From: Bos javanicus
Lineage: Eukaryota; Chordata; Mammalia; Artiodactyla; Bovidae
Assembly: GCF_032452875.1 (NCBI RefSeq)
Contig: NC_083881.1
Coordinates: 59,899,689-59,963,688, forward strand
Length of the DNA stretch: 64,000 nucleotides
Direction: 5' to 3'
Position numbers and translations under genes: made by a program. Positions 11,740 through 23,304 of the stretch are shown one piece after another (the stretch's first letter is position 1; the number at the start of each line of letters is the position of its first letter). The notes beneath the pieces were generated by a model. It saw only the letters and a list, made by a program, of their open reading frames with translations, searched no databases and was not told the origin of the DNA.

Positions 11740-12060
11740 AACCTATTGTATGGGATTAACAGGCATGTAAAACTATATATAAAATAAACAAACAACAAGG
11801 ATTTATTGTATAGCATAGGAAACTATATTCAATTTCTTGTAAATATCTATAATGCAAAAGAATTGGAAAAAATGTTATATATATATATATAATTATATAT
11901 ATAAATATATATAATATATATATAATAATTATATATAATATATATAATAAATATAAATATATATATAATTATATATATATATATAATTGAAGCTCTCTGC
12001 TGTACACCAGAAGCTAACACAATATTGTAAATCAACTATACTTCAAAAAAAAAAAAAAAC
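11740..12060 (+). mobile_element. L1/ART-type retroposon 3' end with A-tail
   Basis: The segment runs TGTATGGGATTAACAGGCATG, then TATTGTATAGCATAGGAAAC, a long (TA)n tract, GCTGTACACCAGAAGCTAAC and TTGTAAATCAACTATACTTC, and closes with an A-run at about 12045-12059. This order is familiar from a common artiodactyl LINE-derived 3' end. I am not sure of the family name. Confidence 0.65.
11873..11988. repeat. (TA)n-rich low-complexity tract
   Basis: More than 100 bases of almost pure A/T, in TATATA runs broken by AATTATATA and AATAT units. It lies inside the 11740-12060 retroposon, where such a tract is usual but here expanded. It is self-complementary and likely length-variable. Confidence 0.9.
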
Positions 12061-12061
12061 T

Positions 12062-13475
12062 ACTGTAAAAAAAAAATGCTTAATCTTAACTTAGAATTTT
12101 CCACATCTTTTAAAAAAATATTTACTAACAATTCATGGCAGTTATTGGAAAAAACTTTGGGAATTGCTGTTATGTTCGATGGGGGGGTCACTGAATGGCT
12201 TTTATCAGCAGACAGATATAATCAGATTTGCATTTGTAAAGATGACACTGATTTTTGTTGAGAATAAGATTGTAAGGGTGAAACTAGAGACAGGAAGATC
12301 AAGTTAGCAGTTGTTTTCATAATCCAAAGCAGAACCCTAACTACGGATGGAGGAGTCTGTGGGTGTCCTTTAGTGTCACTGGGAACTTTAAAGAAGAGGG
12401 AAAAAATCCATCATTTGGGGCCCACGGAGAGCAACAAAAGTCAGCTACAGATGCTTTTTCTCTGTCTGCGTCCAGATATCATATAAACCCATTTCCAGGA
12501 GCCCTGTGACCAGAACGTCAACCTTCAATTCTGTCGCTGCAGATTTCTTCCAGGAAAGAATCCCAGAACACTGCTAGTTGCTTCTCACTCCTGAAACAGA
12601 TAAAGGGCAATTTTGTCCTCTGTGTGTTCTTTTGCCATCTGCAGCTACATTTTTTCCTAAATCATTCTATCCATTTTTCTTTAACAGAGTTATCTTATTT
12701 TTGTTCTTGAAGAGTTCACTGTTTTCTTTAAAGGCAGAGCACCATCTGGAGCTAAATAGCCCAGGTCACAGAGAGGGCTAGATCCATTTTATTTTTTTAG
12801 TCAATTCTGCCAAATCTTTTCAATATTACTCTGGCTCCAGTTGATTTATTTTTGCTCTTGATACTAAAATTCTGAAAGTTTCTCTACATAAAAGTGTTCT
12901 TTGTACCACTCCCCTCCGGCCAGGCATTCAGGGAAATAATCAATGTGTACATCCCCAAAAAAGGATTAAGAAGAACGATTAATTATTCCTGTCATATTGA
13001 TTCCATTTCATTACTTTTTTTTAGACTCCAGTTCCATTTACCCATAACTTTATAATAGTAAATAAATCCTTAATATGCATCCTATGAACAAAAAGTAAAG
13101 GAATTGAGTAATTTTACCTAAGTAAGCCTATCATTATAACATGCTCATATTAGGGAATTTTCAGGTAGTCCCAAATGTCCTTACCAGAATTTAGGACAGT
13201 GTTTAGACTAGAAAATCTGTTTTTTAAAAAATAGAATTTGTTTTATTCTGACCTGCCTTTGCAGAAAAAAAAGAAAAAAAGGATCCAGTCTAAAACCCAA
13301 AGAATATGTAAGCTGTGAAATCTGTGACTAATAGTTAGTTACTCAATCTCCAGGGGTCTTCCCTGTTATGAGTCAGGCCTAACTACTCTTCCTTGAAAGT
13401 TGTAATCATCCCCTGCTCTATCCAACCTTGCCATCACTGCAACATCAACACTAATGTTTACTAACCACCCACCCT
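12062..13475. other. Unique DNA, no gene seen
   Basis: No repeat family recognised. It contains a G-run at 12180-12187 and poly-A/T stretches. The small open frames (12076-12261, 12578-12781) show no motif. Confidence 0.45.
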
Positions 13476-13481
13476 TTCTAG

Positions 13482-13678
13482 GGCTTCCCTGGTAGCTCAA
13501 CAGTAAACTATCCACTTGCAATGCAGGAGACACAGGTTCTATCCCTGAGTCAGAAAGATTCCCTGGAGAAGGAAATGGAAACCCACTCCAGTATTTGTGC
13601 CTAGAGAATTCCATGGACAGAGGAGCCTGGAGGGCTACAATCCATGGGGTCACAAAGAGTCAGACATGACTTAGTGAC
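13482..13678 (+). mobile_element. Bov-tA SINE
   Basis: Forward full-length Bov-tA. Head GGGCTTCCCTGGTAGCTCAA, B box AGGTTCTATCCCTGAG, body GATTCCCTGGAGAAGGAAAT, end AGTCAGACATGACTTAGTGA. It abuts the T-rich 3' end of an antisense L1. Confidence 0.95.
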
Positions 13679-13689
13679 TAAACCACCAT

Positions 13690-14205
13690 GGACTCTTTTT
13701 TATTTATTTATTTTTAATTGAAGGATAATTGCTTTACAGTATTGTGTTCGTTTCCAATACACATCAACATGAATCAGCCACATGTTTACCCATGTTCACT
13801 CCAACTTGAACATCCCTATCATCTCCCTCCCCATCTCACCCCTCTAGGTTGTTACCAAGCCCTAGTTTGAGTTCCCCGAGTCATACAGCAAATTCCCATG
13901 GCTATCTGTTTTACAGATGGTCATGTATGTTTCCATCTTACTCTCTCCAAACACCCCACCCTCTCCTTCCTCCCCTCTCAACCAGCCATGTCCATAAGTC
14001 TGTTCTCTATGTCTGCATCTACATTGCTGTTCTGCAAATAGGTTCATCAGTACTATCTTTCTAGATTCTATGTATATGTGTCTGCATACAATATTTGTTT
14101 TTCTCTTTCTGATTTACTTCACTCTGTATAATAGGCTCTAGGTTCATCCACCTCATTAGGATTGACTCAAATGCAGTCCTTTTTATGATTGAGTAATGTT
14201 CTAGT
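13690..14205 (-). mobile_element. Artiodactyl L1, 3' part, antisense (left piece)
   Basis: The reverse complement of the L1 3' UTR and ORF2 end. It begins with the T-rich end (TTTTATTTATTTATTTTTAA), then CAACATGAATCAGCCACATG, CATCTCCCTCCCCATCTCAC and ATAGGCTCTAGGTTCATCCA. Homology breaks at TTGAGTAATGTTC, where a BovB is inserted, and resumes at about 15567. Confidence 0.9.
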
Positions 14206-15565
14206 AGCAGTGGCCACAGGATTGGAAAAGGTCAGTTTTCATTCCAATCCCAAAGAAAGGCAATGCCAAAGAATATTCAAACTACCGCACAATTGCACTC
14301 ATCTCACACACTAGTAAAGTAATGCTCAAAATTCTCCAAGCCAGGCTTCAATAGTATGTGAACCGTGAACTTCCAGATGTTCAAGCTGGATTTAGAAAAG
14401 GCAGAGGAACCAGAGATCAAATTGCCAACATCTGTTGGATCATAGAAAAAGCAAGAGAGTTCCAGAAAACATCTACTTTTGCTTTATTGTCTACACCAAA
14501 ACCTTAGACTGTGTGGATCACAACAAACTGTAGGACAATTCTTCAAGAGATGGGAATACAAGACCACCTGACCTGCCTCATGAGAAATCTGTATGCAGGT
14601 CAGGAAGCAACAGTTAGAACTGGACATGGAACAATAGACTGGTTCCAAATTGGGAAAGCAATGTGTCAAGGCTGTATATTGTCACCCTGCTTATTTAACT
14701 TATATGCAGAGTACATCATGCGAAATGCCAGGCTGGATGAAACACAAGCTGTGCTCAAGATTGCCAGGAGAAATATCAATAAACTCAGGTACACAGAAGA
14801 CACCACCCTTATGGCAGAAAGTGAAGAAGAACTAAAGAGCCTCTTGATGAAGGTGAAAGAGGGGAGTGACAAAGTTGGCTTAAAGCTCAACATTCAGAAA
14901 ACGAAGATCATGGCACTGGTCCCATCAGTTCAAGGCAAATAGATGGGGAAACAATGGAAACAGTGAGAGACTTTATTTTGGGGGCTCCAAAATCACGGCA
15001 AATGGTGACTGCAGCCATGAAATTAAAAGACTCTTGCTCCTTGGAAGAAAAGCTATGACCAACCTAGACAGCATATTAAAAGCAGAGACTTGACTTTACC
15101 AACAAAGCTCTGCCTAGTCAAAGCTATGATTTTTCCAGTAGTCACGTATGGATGTGAGAGTTGAACTATAATGAAAGCCGAACACCAAAGAATTGATGCT
15201 TTTGAACTGTGATGTTGGAGAAGACTCTTGAGAGTCCCTTGGACTAAAAGGAGATCCAACCAGTCCATCCTAAAGGAAATCAGTCCTGAATGTTCATTGG
15301 AAGGACTGATGCTGAAGCTGAAACTCCAATACTCTGGCCACCTGATGCAAAGAACCAACTCATTGGAAGAGACCCTGATGCTGGGAAAGATTGAAGGCGG
15401 GAGGAGAAGGGGATGACAGAGGATGAGATGGTTGGATGGCATCACCGACATAATGGACATGAGTTTGAATAAACTCCAGGAGTTGGTGGTGGACAGGGAA
15501 GCCTGGCATGCTGCAGTCCATGGGGTCACAAAGAGTCAGACACAGCTGAGCAACTAAACTGAACT
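14206..15565 (+). mobile_element. BovB LINE nested in L1, 5'-truncated
   Basis: Forward BovB starting at about 14206 (AGTGGCCACAGGATTGG). It runs through the RT domain to the terminal CAGACACAGCTGAGCAACTA and a short CTGAAC tail. It splits the antisense L1 between GAGTAATGTTC and AATATTCCATTG, so it is younger than that L1. The target duplication is approximately TAATGTTC, imperfect. Confidence 0.95.
14511..14942 (+). pseudogene. BovB reverse transcriptase remnant, YADD lost
   Basis: This 143-codon open piece of BovB ORF2 spans the middle of the RT domain (GHGTIDWFQIGKAMCQGCIL and CLFNLYAEYIMRN blocks). The catalytic motif reads YTED (14790-14801) instead of YADD, so the first catalytic aspartate has become glutamate and the alanine threonine. 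Upstream and downstream, the frame is broken: there are stop codons in the KLWKIL region near 14530 and frameshifts after about 14980. A dead copy of moderate age. Confidence 0.9.
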
Positions 15566-15566
15566 A

Positions 15567-15640
15567 AATATTCCATTGTATATATTTACCACAGCTTCTT
15601 TATCCATTCATCTGTTGATGGACATCTACGGTCACCACCA
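15567..15640 (-). mobile_element. Artiodactyl L1, antisense (right piece)
   Basis: Continuation of the 13690-14205 L1 after the BovB insertion: ATTCCATTGTATATATTTAC, CACAGCTTCTTTATCCATTC and ATCTGTTGATGGACATCT are the expected next ORF2 3' sequences in antisense. It ends near 15640. Confidence 0.85.
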
Positions 15641-15854
15641 CTCTTTTTAAGGTTCTTATACTTTGGATAAGATAAATATTAGGTTTAGCATTTAAAAGCC
15701 CTGATGAGGGTTTTTTTTTTTTTTCTTAGTCATATATCTTCTTATGTTTTAAATAGAGAGGATTCCACCATCTACTTCTACAACCTGGGCTGACGGGTAG
15801 AAATTCTTTTGAATTGGGTGGTCAGAGGAAAGCCCTCTATAAGAAGATGACATT

Positions 15855-16115
15855 GGTACCAAAAACTGAAGGAGGTGAGAGGGTAAGCTGGACAGCTATC
15901 TGGAGGAGAGGCATCCCGGGCAGAAGGAACAGAAAGTGCAAAGGCACTGAGGCAGGGAGGCCCTTCCTGGTTTGAGGAGCAGTAGGAAGACCAGTCTGGC
16001 AGGAGCAGAGGTCACAAACAAGAGGACTGAGGGAGCAAGATCAGAGAAATAGAGACCAGACTGAGTAGGGTCTTGAAGGCATCGGAGAAATTTTACCCTG
16101 AATGAGCTGGGACGC
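15855..16115 (+). repeat. Ancient mammalian interspersed repeat, family not named
   Basis: Motif order: GCTATCTGGAGGAGAGGCAT, GGCAGAAGGAACAGAAAGTG, CAAAGGCACTGAGGCAGG, ACCAGACTGAGTAGGGTCTT. This matches a widespread old mammalian repeat, also seen at 8690-8960. The minus-strand open frame at 15896-16126 is its shadow. Confidence 0.5.
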
Positions 16116-16559
16116 GAGTTAAGCATTGTAATGAGAACAATTGTTGTTCTTTCAGAAAAATAAAAACCACTCTAATATTTCAGCAGGAAAAGATGTATGC
16201 ATGGAAATTTGTGTTTACAAAATCATTGGCAGGGCTGGAGTAATGAAGTTCAGAGAGAGCTGCTGCCAACGAGTTCTTAGGTTCATGTTTAATTTTCAGC
16301 GTCATTCAGAAGTTATGGGGATTGAAGGAACAGCTGAAAAAATACCAGCTTAGAAACAAGTGATGCCTAGGACAAGCAAGTACAGAAATGGAATAGAAAA
16401 GACACAAAACTTCTAAATTTTATCTCATTCTTGCTGTATTAATTTTTAGAAGGTAATTAATAAGAAGTATTTATATTTATTTCTAGTTTTTTATAGTTTT
16501 CTCCTTCCAACAGTTTTTGAGTAATACTAGGCATTTCTATATACAAAATAATTAACTTT

Positions 16560-17275
16560 GCCAACTTTCTTTATTAATTTCTCCGGTTCCCACTCCCTCA
16601 AGTTCCTGACCACTACCATTTAACTTTCTGTTTTGATGTGTTCAACTACGTTAGATAGCATATATAACTGAAATCATGCAGTATTCGTCCTTATGTGACC
16701 AGCTTATTTTATTCGGCTTAATATCCTCCATGTTCATCCATGTTGCTGCATAATGCAATATTTTCTTCTACTTTAAGGCTGAGTTATAGTCCATGGTATC
16801 ATGCACCACATTTTCTTTATCCATTCACTTATCTATAGGCATTTAAGTTGTTTCCTTATCTTGGTTACTGTGAATGATGCTACAATAAGCAAGAATGAAG
16901 ATATCTCTTTCAGATACTGACTTCAATTCTTTTGGATATATACCTGAAAGTGGGATTGCTAGATCATATGGTAGTTTTATTTTTCATTTTTTGAGAGACC
17001 TCTATACTGCTTTCCAAAGTGGCTGCACCATTTTATATTCCCACCAACAATGTTATAAGGCTTCTGATTTCTCCACAACCTCAGTAATACTTGTTAAATA
17101 TTGTTTTTTTAAGATAATAACCATTCTTACAGGTGTGAAGTGATATCTCATTGTGGTTTTAATTTGTATTTTCCTGATGATTAGTGATCTTGAGCACTTT
17201 TTCATATCTGTTGGCCATCTGTGTGCCTTCTTTGGAGAAACGTCTATTCATGTCCTTGCCATTTTCTAATTAAGT
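16560..17275 (-). mobile_element. Old L1, antisense ORF2 3' region
   Basis: Antisense L1 signatures in order: CATGTTCATCCATGTTGCTG, CTTTATCCATTCACTTATC, GGATATATACCTGAAAGTGG, GGGATTGCTAGATCATATGG, AAAGTGGCTGCACCATTTTA, CCCACCAACAATG, GATATCTCATTGTGGTTTTA. The divergence indicates an old L1M-type copy. Confidence 0.9.
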
Positions 17276-17279
17276 TAAA

Positions 17280-18838
17280 AGTAACGTTTTAAAATCTCAC
17301 AGATAGAACTGATAACTTGTGGAATCATAAAAATATAGTAAGTATAGCACATCTGAGTACAACCAAAGTTTTTGACAAATTCTCTTCTTAATGTTTATGG
17401 AAATATGAAAAAAATATTCATGGAATGAAGTGATAAGCATGGTTATATAGCTTCCAAAAATATGCTAATAAGTCTAAAACAAATAGATCTTTTTATATAT
17501 GATGTGGGTGAAAATATAGATGACCTGTTTACCAAAATTGCAGAGGACATGAAACTCAGAACCTGAATTATGTTGGTGCCATAATCAACATCTAAAGAGA
17601 ATCGTGTAGGTTAAAATGAAGGAGTGAAACAAAAAAGCAACAGCAGCAGCAACACACGCATAATATTTAAACATTCTAAACATCAAGGTTTTCATTTTGA
17701 ATATGAAAAGTTTCCTTCAGAGAAGCAGTGATAAAAAATAATGAATTTCAAATAGGGATTAGACTTTATACAATCATGAACACTAGGGAAGGAGTCTGAT
17801 TCTGAGCTCACCGAAGGTCATCAGAGTAGCTAATCAGAAAGAAAAACTCTAAGTGAAGAGAGAAGAGTGAGGACAAATTGGAACTTGCACCTGTTTCTTA
17901 CCACCTGCAACTCAATGTCACGGGTGATCTGCCAGAAGAAGTTGGCTCCCTTCTCCCTGAAGCTGTACATTCACCTAGGGCAGAACTTGGTGAAACGGAA
18001 AGAGGCGATTGCTCAGTGAGGGCTGGAGGAGTAGACAGAGCCAGAGGGTGTCAAGCTCACAAAGTGAATGTGCATGAGGTGCAGCAGCTCCAACACCCTC
18101 AGGAGCCTCAAAGCATAAAGGCTGCTGCTTCACTGTGCCTTCCAAGTGTCACACACTTTCCTTAAGGGGGCCATACAGTTAAGGGAATCCTGGAAACAGT
18201 AGTTCCAGTGTAGCTCATTGGAACTGCACAAACTCATCACAGTCTAACCCTTTTTCACTCAGAAGTTTTTTTTATCCTCTTTTAACCTTCTTTGGCATCT
18301 AAATAAACAGCAAAATTGTGCTTACACCTGACATGACTCAACTGTCCCTCATACAAGTGAAACATGCAAATTCTCTCAACAAAAAAGGACAGAAAAATGT
18401 CTCCTCATCCATTTTGGGGTAATGTCCTTTCCACCACTAGCTGAATGTCCCACTTGAATATCCTATAACTTAATACTGAGATTATTAACGTGATTCATGT
18501 TAAGTGATGGGAGGATGAGAGAAGGTGAAGAAAGAATTAATTAACATATATAGCCTGATATATTCATCTCAATATAAGGAAGTAATATTCAAAAACTGTC
18601 TACACATCCTTCCCAATTATACTCGGGAAATAGATTAGAAATGGATCCTGTTTACATTATAAATTGCAATACTTATTTGAATTATAATTATTTGTTTATG
18701 AATCTCTTTCTCCACAAAATTGTGAGCTTCTCCTTGAAAGAAACTATAGATAGTTCATGTGTATAATTAGCACAATGTCTGATATGTGTTCAATATATAC
18801 CTGATGAACCCTGCATTTCTACAATCTTATTATTAGTT
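17280..18838. other. Unique DNA, no gene seen
   Basis: AT-rich with a slightly GC-richer patch at 17870-18170, which contains a 95-codon plus frame without recognisable domain or exon signals. No repeat family identified. Confidence 0.45.
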
Positions 18839-18845
18839 ACAGTAT

Positions 18846-19719
18846 ATGCAGAGTACATCATGAGAAACGCTGGGCTGGAAGAAGCACAAGCTGGAATCAA
18901 GATTGCCAGAAAAAATATCAATAACCTCAGATAAGCAGATGACACCACCCTTATGGCAGAAAGTGAAGAGGAACTAAAAAGCCTCTTGATGAAAGTGAAA
19001 GTGGAGAGTGAAAAAGTTGGCTTAAAGCTCAACATTCAGAAAACTAAGATCATGGCATCTGGTCCCATCACTTCATGGGAAATAGATGGGGAAACAGTGG
19101 AAACAGTGTCAGACTTTATTTGGGGGGGGTCCAAAATTACTGCAGATGGTGATTGCAGCCATGAAATTAAAAGACGCTTACTCCTTGGAAGGAAAGTTAT
19201 GTCCAACCTAGATAGCATATTCAAAAGCAGAGACATTACTTTGTCAACAAAGGTCCATCTAGTCAAGGCTATGGTTTTTCCAGTAGTCATGTATGGATGT
19301 GAGAGTTGGACTGTGAAGAAAGCTGAGGGCCGAAGAATTGATGCTTTTGAACTGTGGTGTTGGAGAAGATTCTTGAGAGTCCCTTGGACTGCAAGGAGAT
19401 CCAACCAGTCCATTCTGAAGATCAGTCCTGGGTTTTCTTTGGAAGGAATGATGCTAAAGCTGAAACTCCAGTACTTTGGCCACCTCATACGAAGAGTTAA
19501 CTCATTGGAAAAGACTCTGATGCTGGGAGGGATTGGGGGCAGGAGGAGAAGGGGACGACAAAGGATGAGATGGCTGGATGGCATCACTGACTCAATGGAC
19601 GTGAGTCTGAGTGAACTCCGGGAGTTGGTGATGGACAGGGAGGCCTGGCGTGCTGTGATTCATGGGGTCGCAAAGAGTCGGACATGACTGAGCGACTGAA
19701 CTGAACTGAACTGAACTGA
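18846..19719 (+). mobile_element. BovB LINE, 5'-truncated
   Basis: Forward BovB from the RT palm (ATGCAGAGTACATCATGAG) to the (CTGAA)n tail at 19696-19720. A 7 bp target duplication, ACAGTAT, lies at 18839-18845 and 19720-19726. Confidence 0.96.
18953..19687 (+). pseudogene. BovB ORF2 C-terminal half
   Basis: 244 open codons covering the region after the RT catalytic motif, through the conserved C-terminal block (RRRRGRQRMRWLDGITDSMD) close to the natural stop. Immediately upstream, in the same frame, the tyrosine codon of YADD has become TAA (18932-18934) and is followed by intact Ala-Asp-Asp codons. A single nonsense change thus separates it from the rest of the palm. A G-run at about 19122-19129 changes the usual IFLGSK to IWGGSK. 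Non-functional because of the 5' truncation. Confidence 0.92.
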
Positions 19720-19854
19720 ACAGTATTTCTCAGTGAATAAAACACTATTGACATAGGGCTTTTAGTTCTTTAATTACCAGAATAAGACAGAAAAATTAGA
19801 TATAAAGACAAGGGTAGAAATCTGAGGAGAGAGCCATCCAGCTGCCCAGGCTGC

Positions 19855-21063
19855 ATGCTTTATAAGTTGGGAAGCCCATGGATCCAACCTTCAAGAAAAC
19901 ATCTATACTGGCACAAAGACAGAAATATAGATCAATGGAACAAAATAGAAAGCCCAGAGATAAATCCACGCACATATGGACACCTTATCTTTGACAAAGG
20001 AGGCAAGAATATACAATGGATTAAAGACAATCTCTTTAACAAGTGGTGCTGGGAAATCTGGTCAACCACTTGTAAAAGAATGAAACTAGAACACTTTCTA
20101 ACACCATACATAAAAATAAACTCAAAATGGATTAAAGATCTAAACATAAGACCAGAAACTATAAAACTCCTAGAGGAGAACATAGGCAAAACACTCTCTG
20201 ACATACATCACAGCAGGATCCTCTATGACCCACCTCCCAGAATATCGGAAATAAAAGCAAAAATAAACAAATGGGACCTAATTAACCTTAAAAGCTTCTG
20301 CACATCAAAGGAAACTATCAGCAAGGTGAAAAGACAGCCTTCAGAATGGGAGAAAATAATAGCAAATGAAGCAACTGACAAACAACTAATCTCAAAAATA
20401 TACAAGCAACTCCTACAGCTCAACTCCAGAAAAATAAATGACCCAATCAAAAAATGGGCCAAAGAACTAAATAGACATTTCTCCAAAGAAGACATACAGA
20501 TGGCTAACAAACACATGAAAAGATGCTCAACATCACTCATTATCAGAGAAATGCAAATCAAAACCACTATGAGGTACCATTTCACACCAGTCAGAATGGC
20601 TGCGATCCAAAAGTCTACAAATAATAAATGTTGGAGAGGGTGTGGAGGAAAGGGAACCCTCTTACACTGTTGGTGGGAATGCAAACTAGTACAGCCACTA
20701 TGGAGAACAGTGTGGAGATTCCTTAAAAAACTGGAAATAGAACTGCCTTATGATCCAGCAGTCCCACTGCTGGGCATACACACTGAGGAAACCAGAAGGG
20801 AAAGAGACACGTGTACCCCAATGTTCATCGCAGCACTGTTTATAATAGCCAGGTCATGGAAGCAACCTAGATGTCCATCAGCAGATGAATGGATAAGAAA
20901 GCAGTGGTACATATACACAATGGAGTATTACTCAGCCATTAAAAAGAATTCATTTGAATCAGTTCTAATGAGGTGGATGAAACTGGAGCCTATTATACAG
21001 AGTGAAGTAAGCCAGAAAGAAAAACACCAATACAGTATACTAACGCATATATATGGAATTTAG
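19855..21063 (+). pseudogene. L1 ORF2 C-terminal region
   Basis: 402 open codons. L1 homology starts near residue 18 (YWHKDRNIDQWNK); the first residues come from flanking DNA. It covers the region downstream of the RT domain and the cysteine-rich C-terminus, where C259, C263, H271 and C276 form the CX3CX7HX4C motif of L1 ORF2 proteins. It then runs to the natural ORF2 stop at 21061. The endonuclease and RT domains are absent, so the piece is inert. The lack of any stop over about 380 codons suggests a recent insertion. Confidence 0.93.
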
Positions 21064-21440
21064 AAAGATGATAACAATAACCCTGTGTACGAGACAGCAA
21101 AAGAGACACTGATGTATGGAACAGTCTTATGGACTCTGTGGGAGAGGGAGAGGGTGGGAAGATTTGGGAGAATGGCATTGAAACATGTAAAATATCATGT
21201 ATGAAACGAGATGCCAGTCCAGGTTCAATGCACGGTACTGGATGCTTGGGGCTAGTGCACTGGGACGACCCAGAGTGATGGTATGGGGAGGGAGGAGGGA
21301 GGAGGGTTCAGGATGGGGAGCACATGTATACCTGTGATAGATTCATTTTGATATTTGGCAAAACTAATACAATTATGTAAAGTTTAAAAATAAAATAAAA
21401 TTTAAAAAAAAATAAAATAAAATTCATTAAAAAAAAAAAA
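19905..21440 (+). mobile_element. Young artiodactyl L1, 3' half
   Basis: Forward L1 from late ORF2 (TACTGGCACAAAGACAG) through the 3' UTR (AGATGCCAGTCCAGGTTCAA, GGAGGGAGGAGGGAGGAGGG, TTTTGATATTTGGCAAAACT) to an A-rich tail ending at 21440. The G-rich 3' UTR tract at 21286-21306 is typical of L1. Low divergence and the open frame point to a relatively young, 5'-truncated insertion. Confidence 0.95.
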
Positions 21441-21555
21441 GACAATGGAATACAGGTTTAAAAAAAAAAACCAAAAGCACTAGGAATTAGAATACTCAAG
21501 TTCTAGTCTCAGCTCCCAATTTAGCTCACTAAATGACCTTAAAACTTTTACTTAG

Positions 21556-21752
21556 TCCCTTTTGGTAAAGAATCTGCCTGCAATGTGGGAGATCTGGGTT
21601 CAAACCCTGGGTCAGAAAGATCCCCTGGAGAAAGAAATGGCTACTCCCTCCAGCAATCTTGCCCGGAGAATCCCAAAGAGGAGCCTGGTGGGCTACAGTC
21701 CATGGGGTTGCAAAGAGTCAAACACGACTGAGAGCCTAACACTTTCTCTCTG
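21556..21752 (+). mobile_element. Bov-tA SINE
   Basis: Forward Bov-tA. TTTGGTAAAGAATCTGCCTG in the head, GGGTTCAAACCCTGGG around the B box, CCCCTGGAGAAAGAAATGGC, AAGAGTCAAACACGACTGAG. The extreme 5' end is degenerate. Confidence 0.94.
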
Positions 21753-21759
21753 GTCTTCA

Positions 21760-22770
21760 GTTCCATCTAGATAATGAGAAATTGATACATATAATCTCTT
21801 AGATCTTTTCCAACTTTAATTCTATTATATATACTAAGGTGGGTTTTTTTGGTTTTTTTTTTTTTTTACTTTCCTGTTCTGAAATTTTTTTGCTACTAGA
21901 ATTCTCTGTCAAATTAGACCAAAACACTCAGGCCCTGATTACCAGAAGTCATTACTCTTTACTTGGGTTAGAATGAATGCTTTGATTAGAATATCAGATT
22001 CTCTACCTATCAATTTGGAAGTAAAAGATATAGTAAGCTTGAAATATTATTTTTCAAAGTAGAATGACTGAATTGAATCTACATAGATCCCACAGATCCC
22101 ATCCCAAGTTTGAATAGACCGAGTTTGACTGCACACATAAGACCTATGAAGGTGTAGGGATCATGGTTGCAACAGGCAGACCCTAGGCGACCAGGAAACA
22201 CCTTAAAACCATAAAGAGGAAAGCAGATCCTTGTGAAGTCCTCCAGAAAGACCTCTAGCCCTAGATTTTCTGAAATTATATGCAAATAGGTGACAAAAAG
22301 TTTGGGGACAACAAGATACTAGCCAGGAAATGTTATCAAAAGATAGTGCCAGGAAGAGTCACCACCATGGAGACCCTATTAGGTATCAGGTTTTATTCTG
22401 ACCTTTACAGGGATCATATCCCATAATCTTTCCAACATCTCAATTAAGTTGAAATTGTGATTCTTTCTATAAATGAGGAAATAAAAGTTAAATAACTCAT
22501 TCAGTACAGGGACAACCATTTTTACCAATCACTGACAAAGAATAAAATAATTTTTCAACTGATTTAAAATTCAGTGGAACGAAGATAAAAGTAGCAAGTC
22601 TTAGTTGAAAATCCCTAGACACCTCTTTCTCCCAGAGACTAGCTCACTCCCTGCAAGAGCCTCCTAAGATGGAATTTTCTTCTGTTGATCACTAGATTGT
22701 CTCCTAAGAGATTTGACAACATAGCAATTTAATTTTAGCTTTAAAGGTATTATTTAATTGTAATAACTAT
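21760..22770. other. Unique DNA, no gene seen
   Basis: Contains T-runs at 21845-21870. Otherwise single-copy in appearance, with no coding motif recognised. Confidence 0.45.
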
Positions 22771-22774
22771 TTTA

Positions 22775-22918
22775 AAATATTTATTTATTTCATTAATCTG
22801 GCTATACCAAGTCTTAGTTGTATCATGTGGGATCTAGTTCCCTGACAAGGGATCAAACCCAGGCCCCCTACATTGGGAGTGTGGAGTCTTAGCCACTGGA
22901 CTACCAGGCAAGTCCCCT
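22775..22918 (-). mobile_element. CHR-type tRNA-derived SINE
   Basis: Antisense. T-rich left end (TATTTATTTATTTC), then AGTCTTAGTTGTATCATGTG, GGGATCTAGTTCCCTGACAA, GGGATCAAACCCAGGCCCCC, and the head ACTGGACTACCAGGCAAGTC. Pattern of the cetartiodactyl CHR SINE family. Confidence 0.88.
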
Positions 22919-23061
22919 AACGGCTTTATTTAAAATGAAAGATGTGATTGTCACTTAGCATAGTTTTTAGGGATAAATAGATTATTTTTCCTGAAAATGG
23001 GATGATGGTTAACTTTTACCTATATGGACTCTAATTTTTAAGGACTTCCATGGCTCAACCC

Positions 23062-23235
23062 ACCCCTGCTGCTGCTGCTGCTAAGTCGCTTCAGTCGTGT
23101 CCGACTCTGTGCGACCCCATAGGTGGCAGCTCAGCAGGCTCCCCTGTCCCTGGGATTCTCCAGGCAAGAACACTGGAGTGGGTTGCCATTTCCTTCTCCA
23201 ATGCATGAAAGTGAAAAGTGAAAGTGAAGTTGCTG
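23062..23235 (-). mobile_element. Bov-A2 SINE, partial
   Basis: Antisense Bov-A2 unit starting with the CTGCTGCTGCTGCTGCT tail, then AGTCGCTTCAGTCGTGTCCG and CACTGGAGTGGGTTGCCATT, and ending in the linker AAAGTGAAAAGTGAAAGTG. Only one unit and the start of the second are present. CTAATTTTT at 23031-23039 and 23236-23244 may be a target duplication. Confidence 0.92.
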
Positions 23236-23303
23236 CTAATTTTTTGACCTAACTAGACTTCAGGCTGTTTGCTGCCTGGCCATTACCATGAAGTATAGGT
23301 ATT

Positions 23304-23304
<1 letters not shown>

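Noticed and set aside
17878..18165. 95-codon plus frame in a GC-richer patch
   Set aside because: No motif or homology recognised and no exon signals that hold together.
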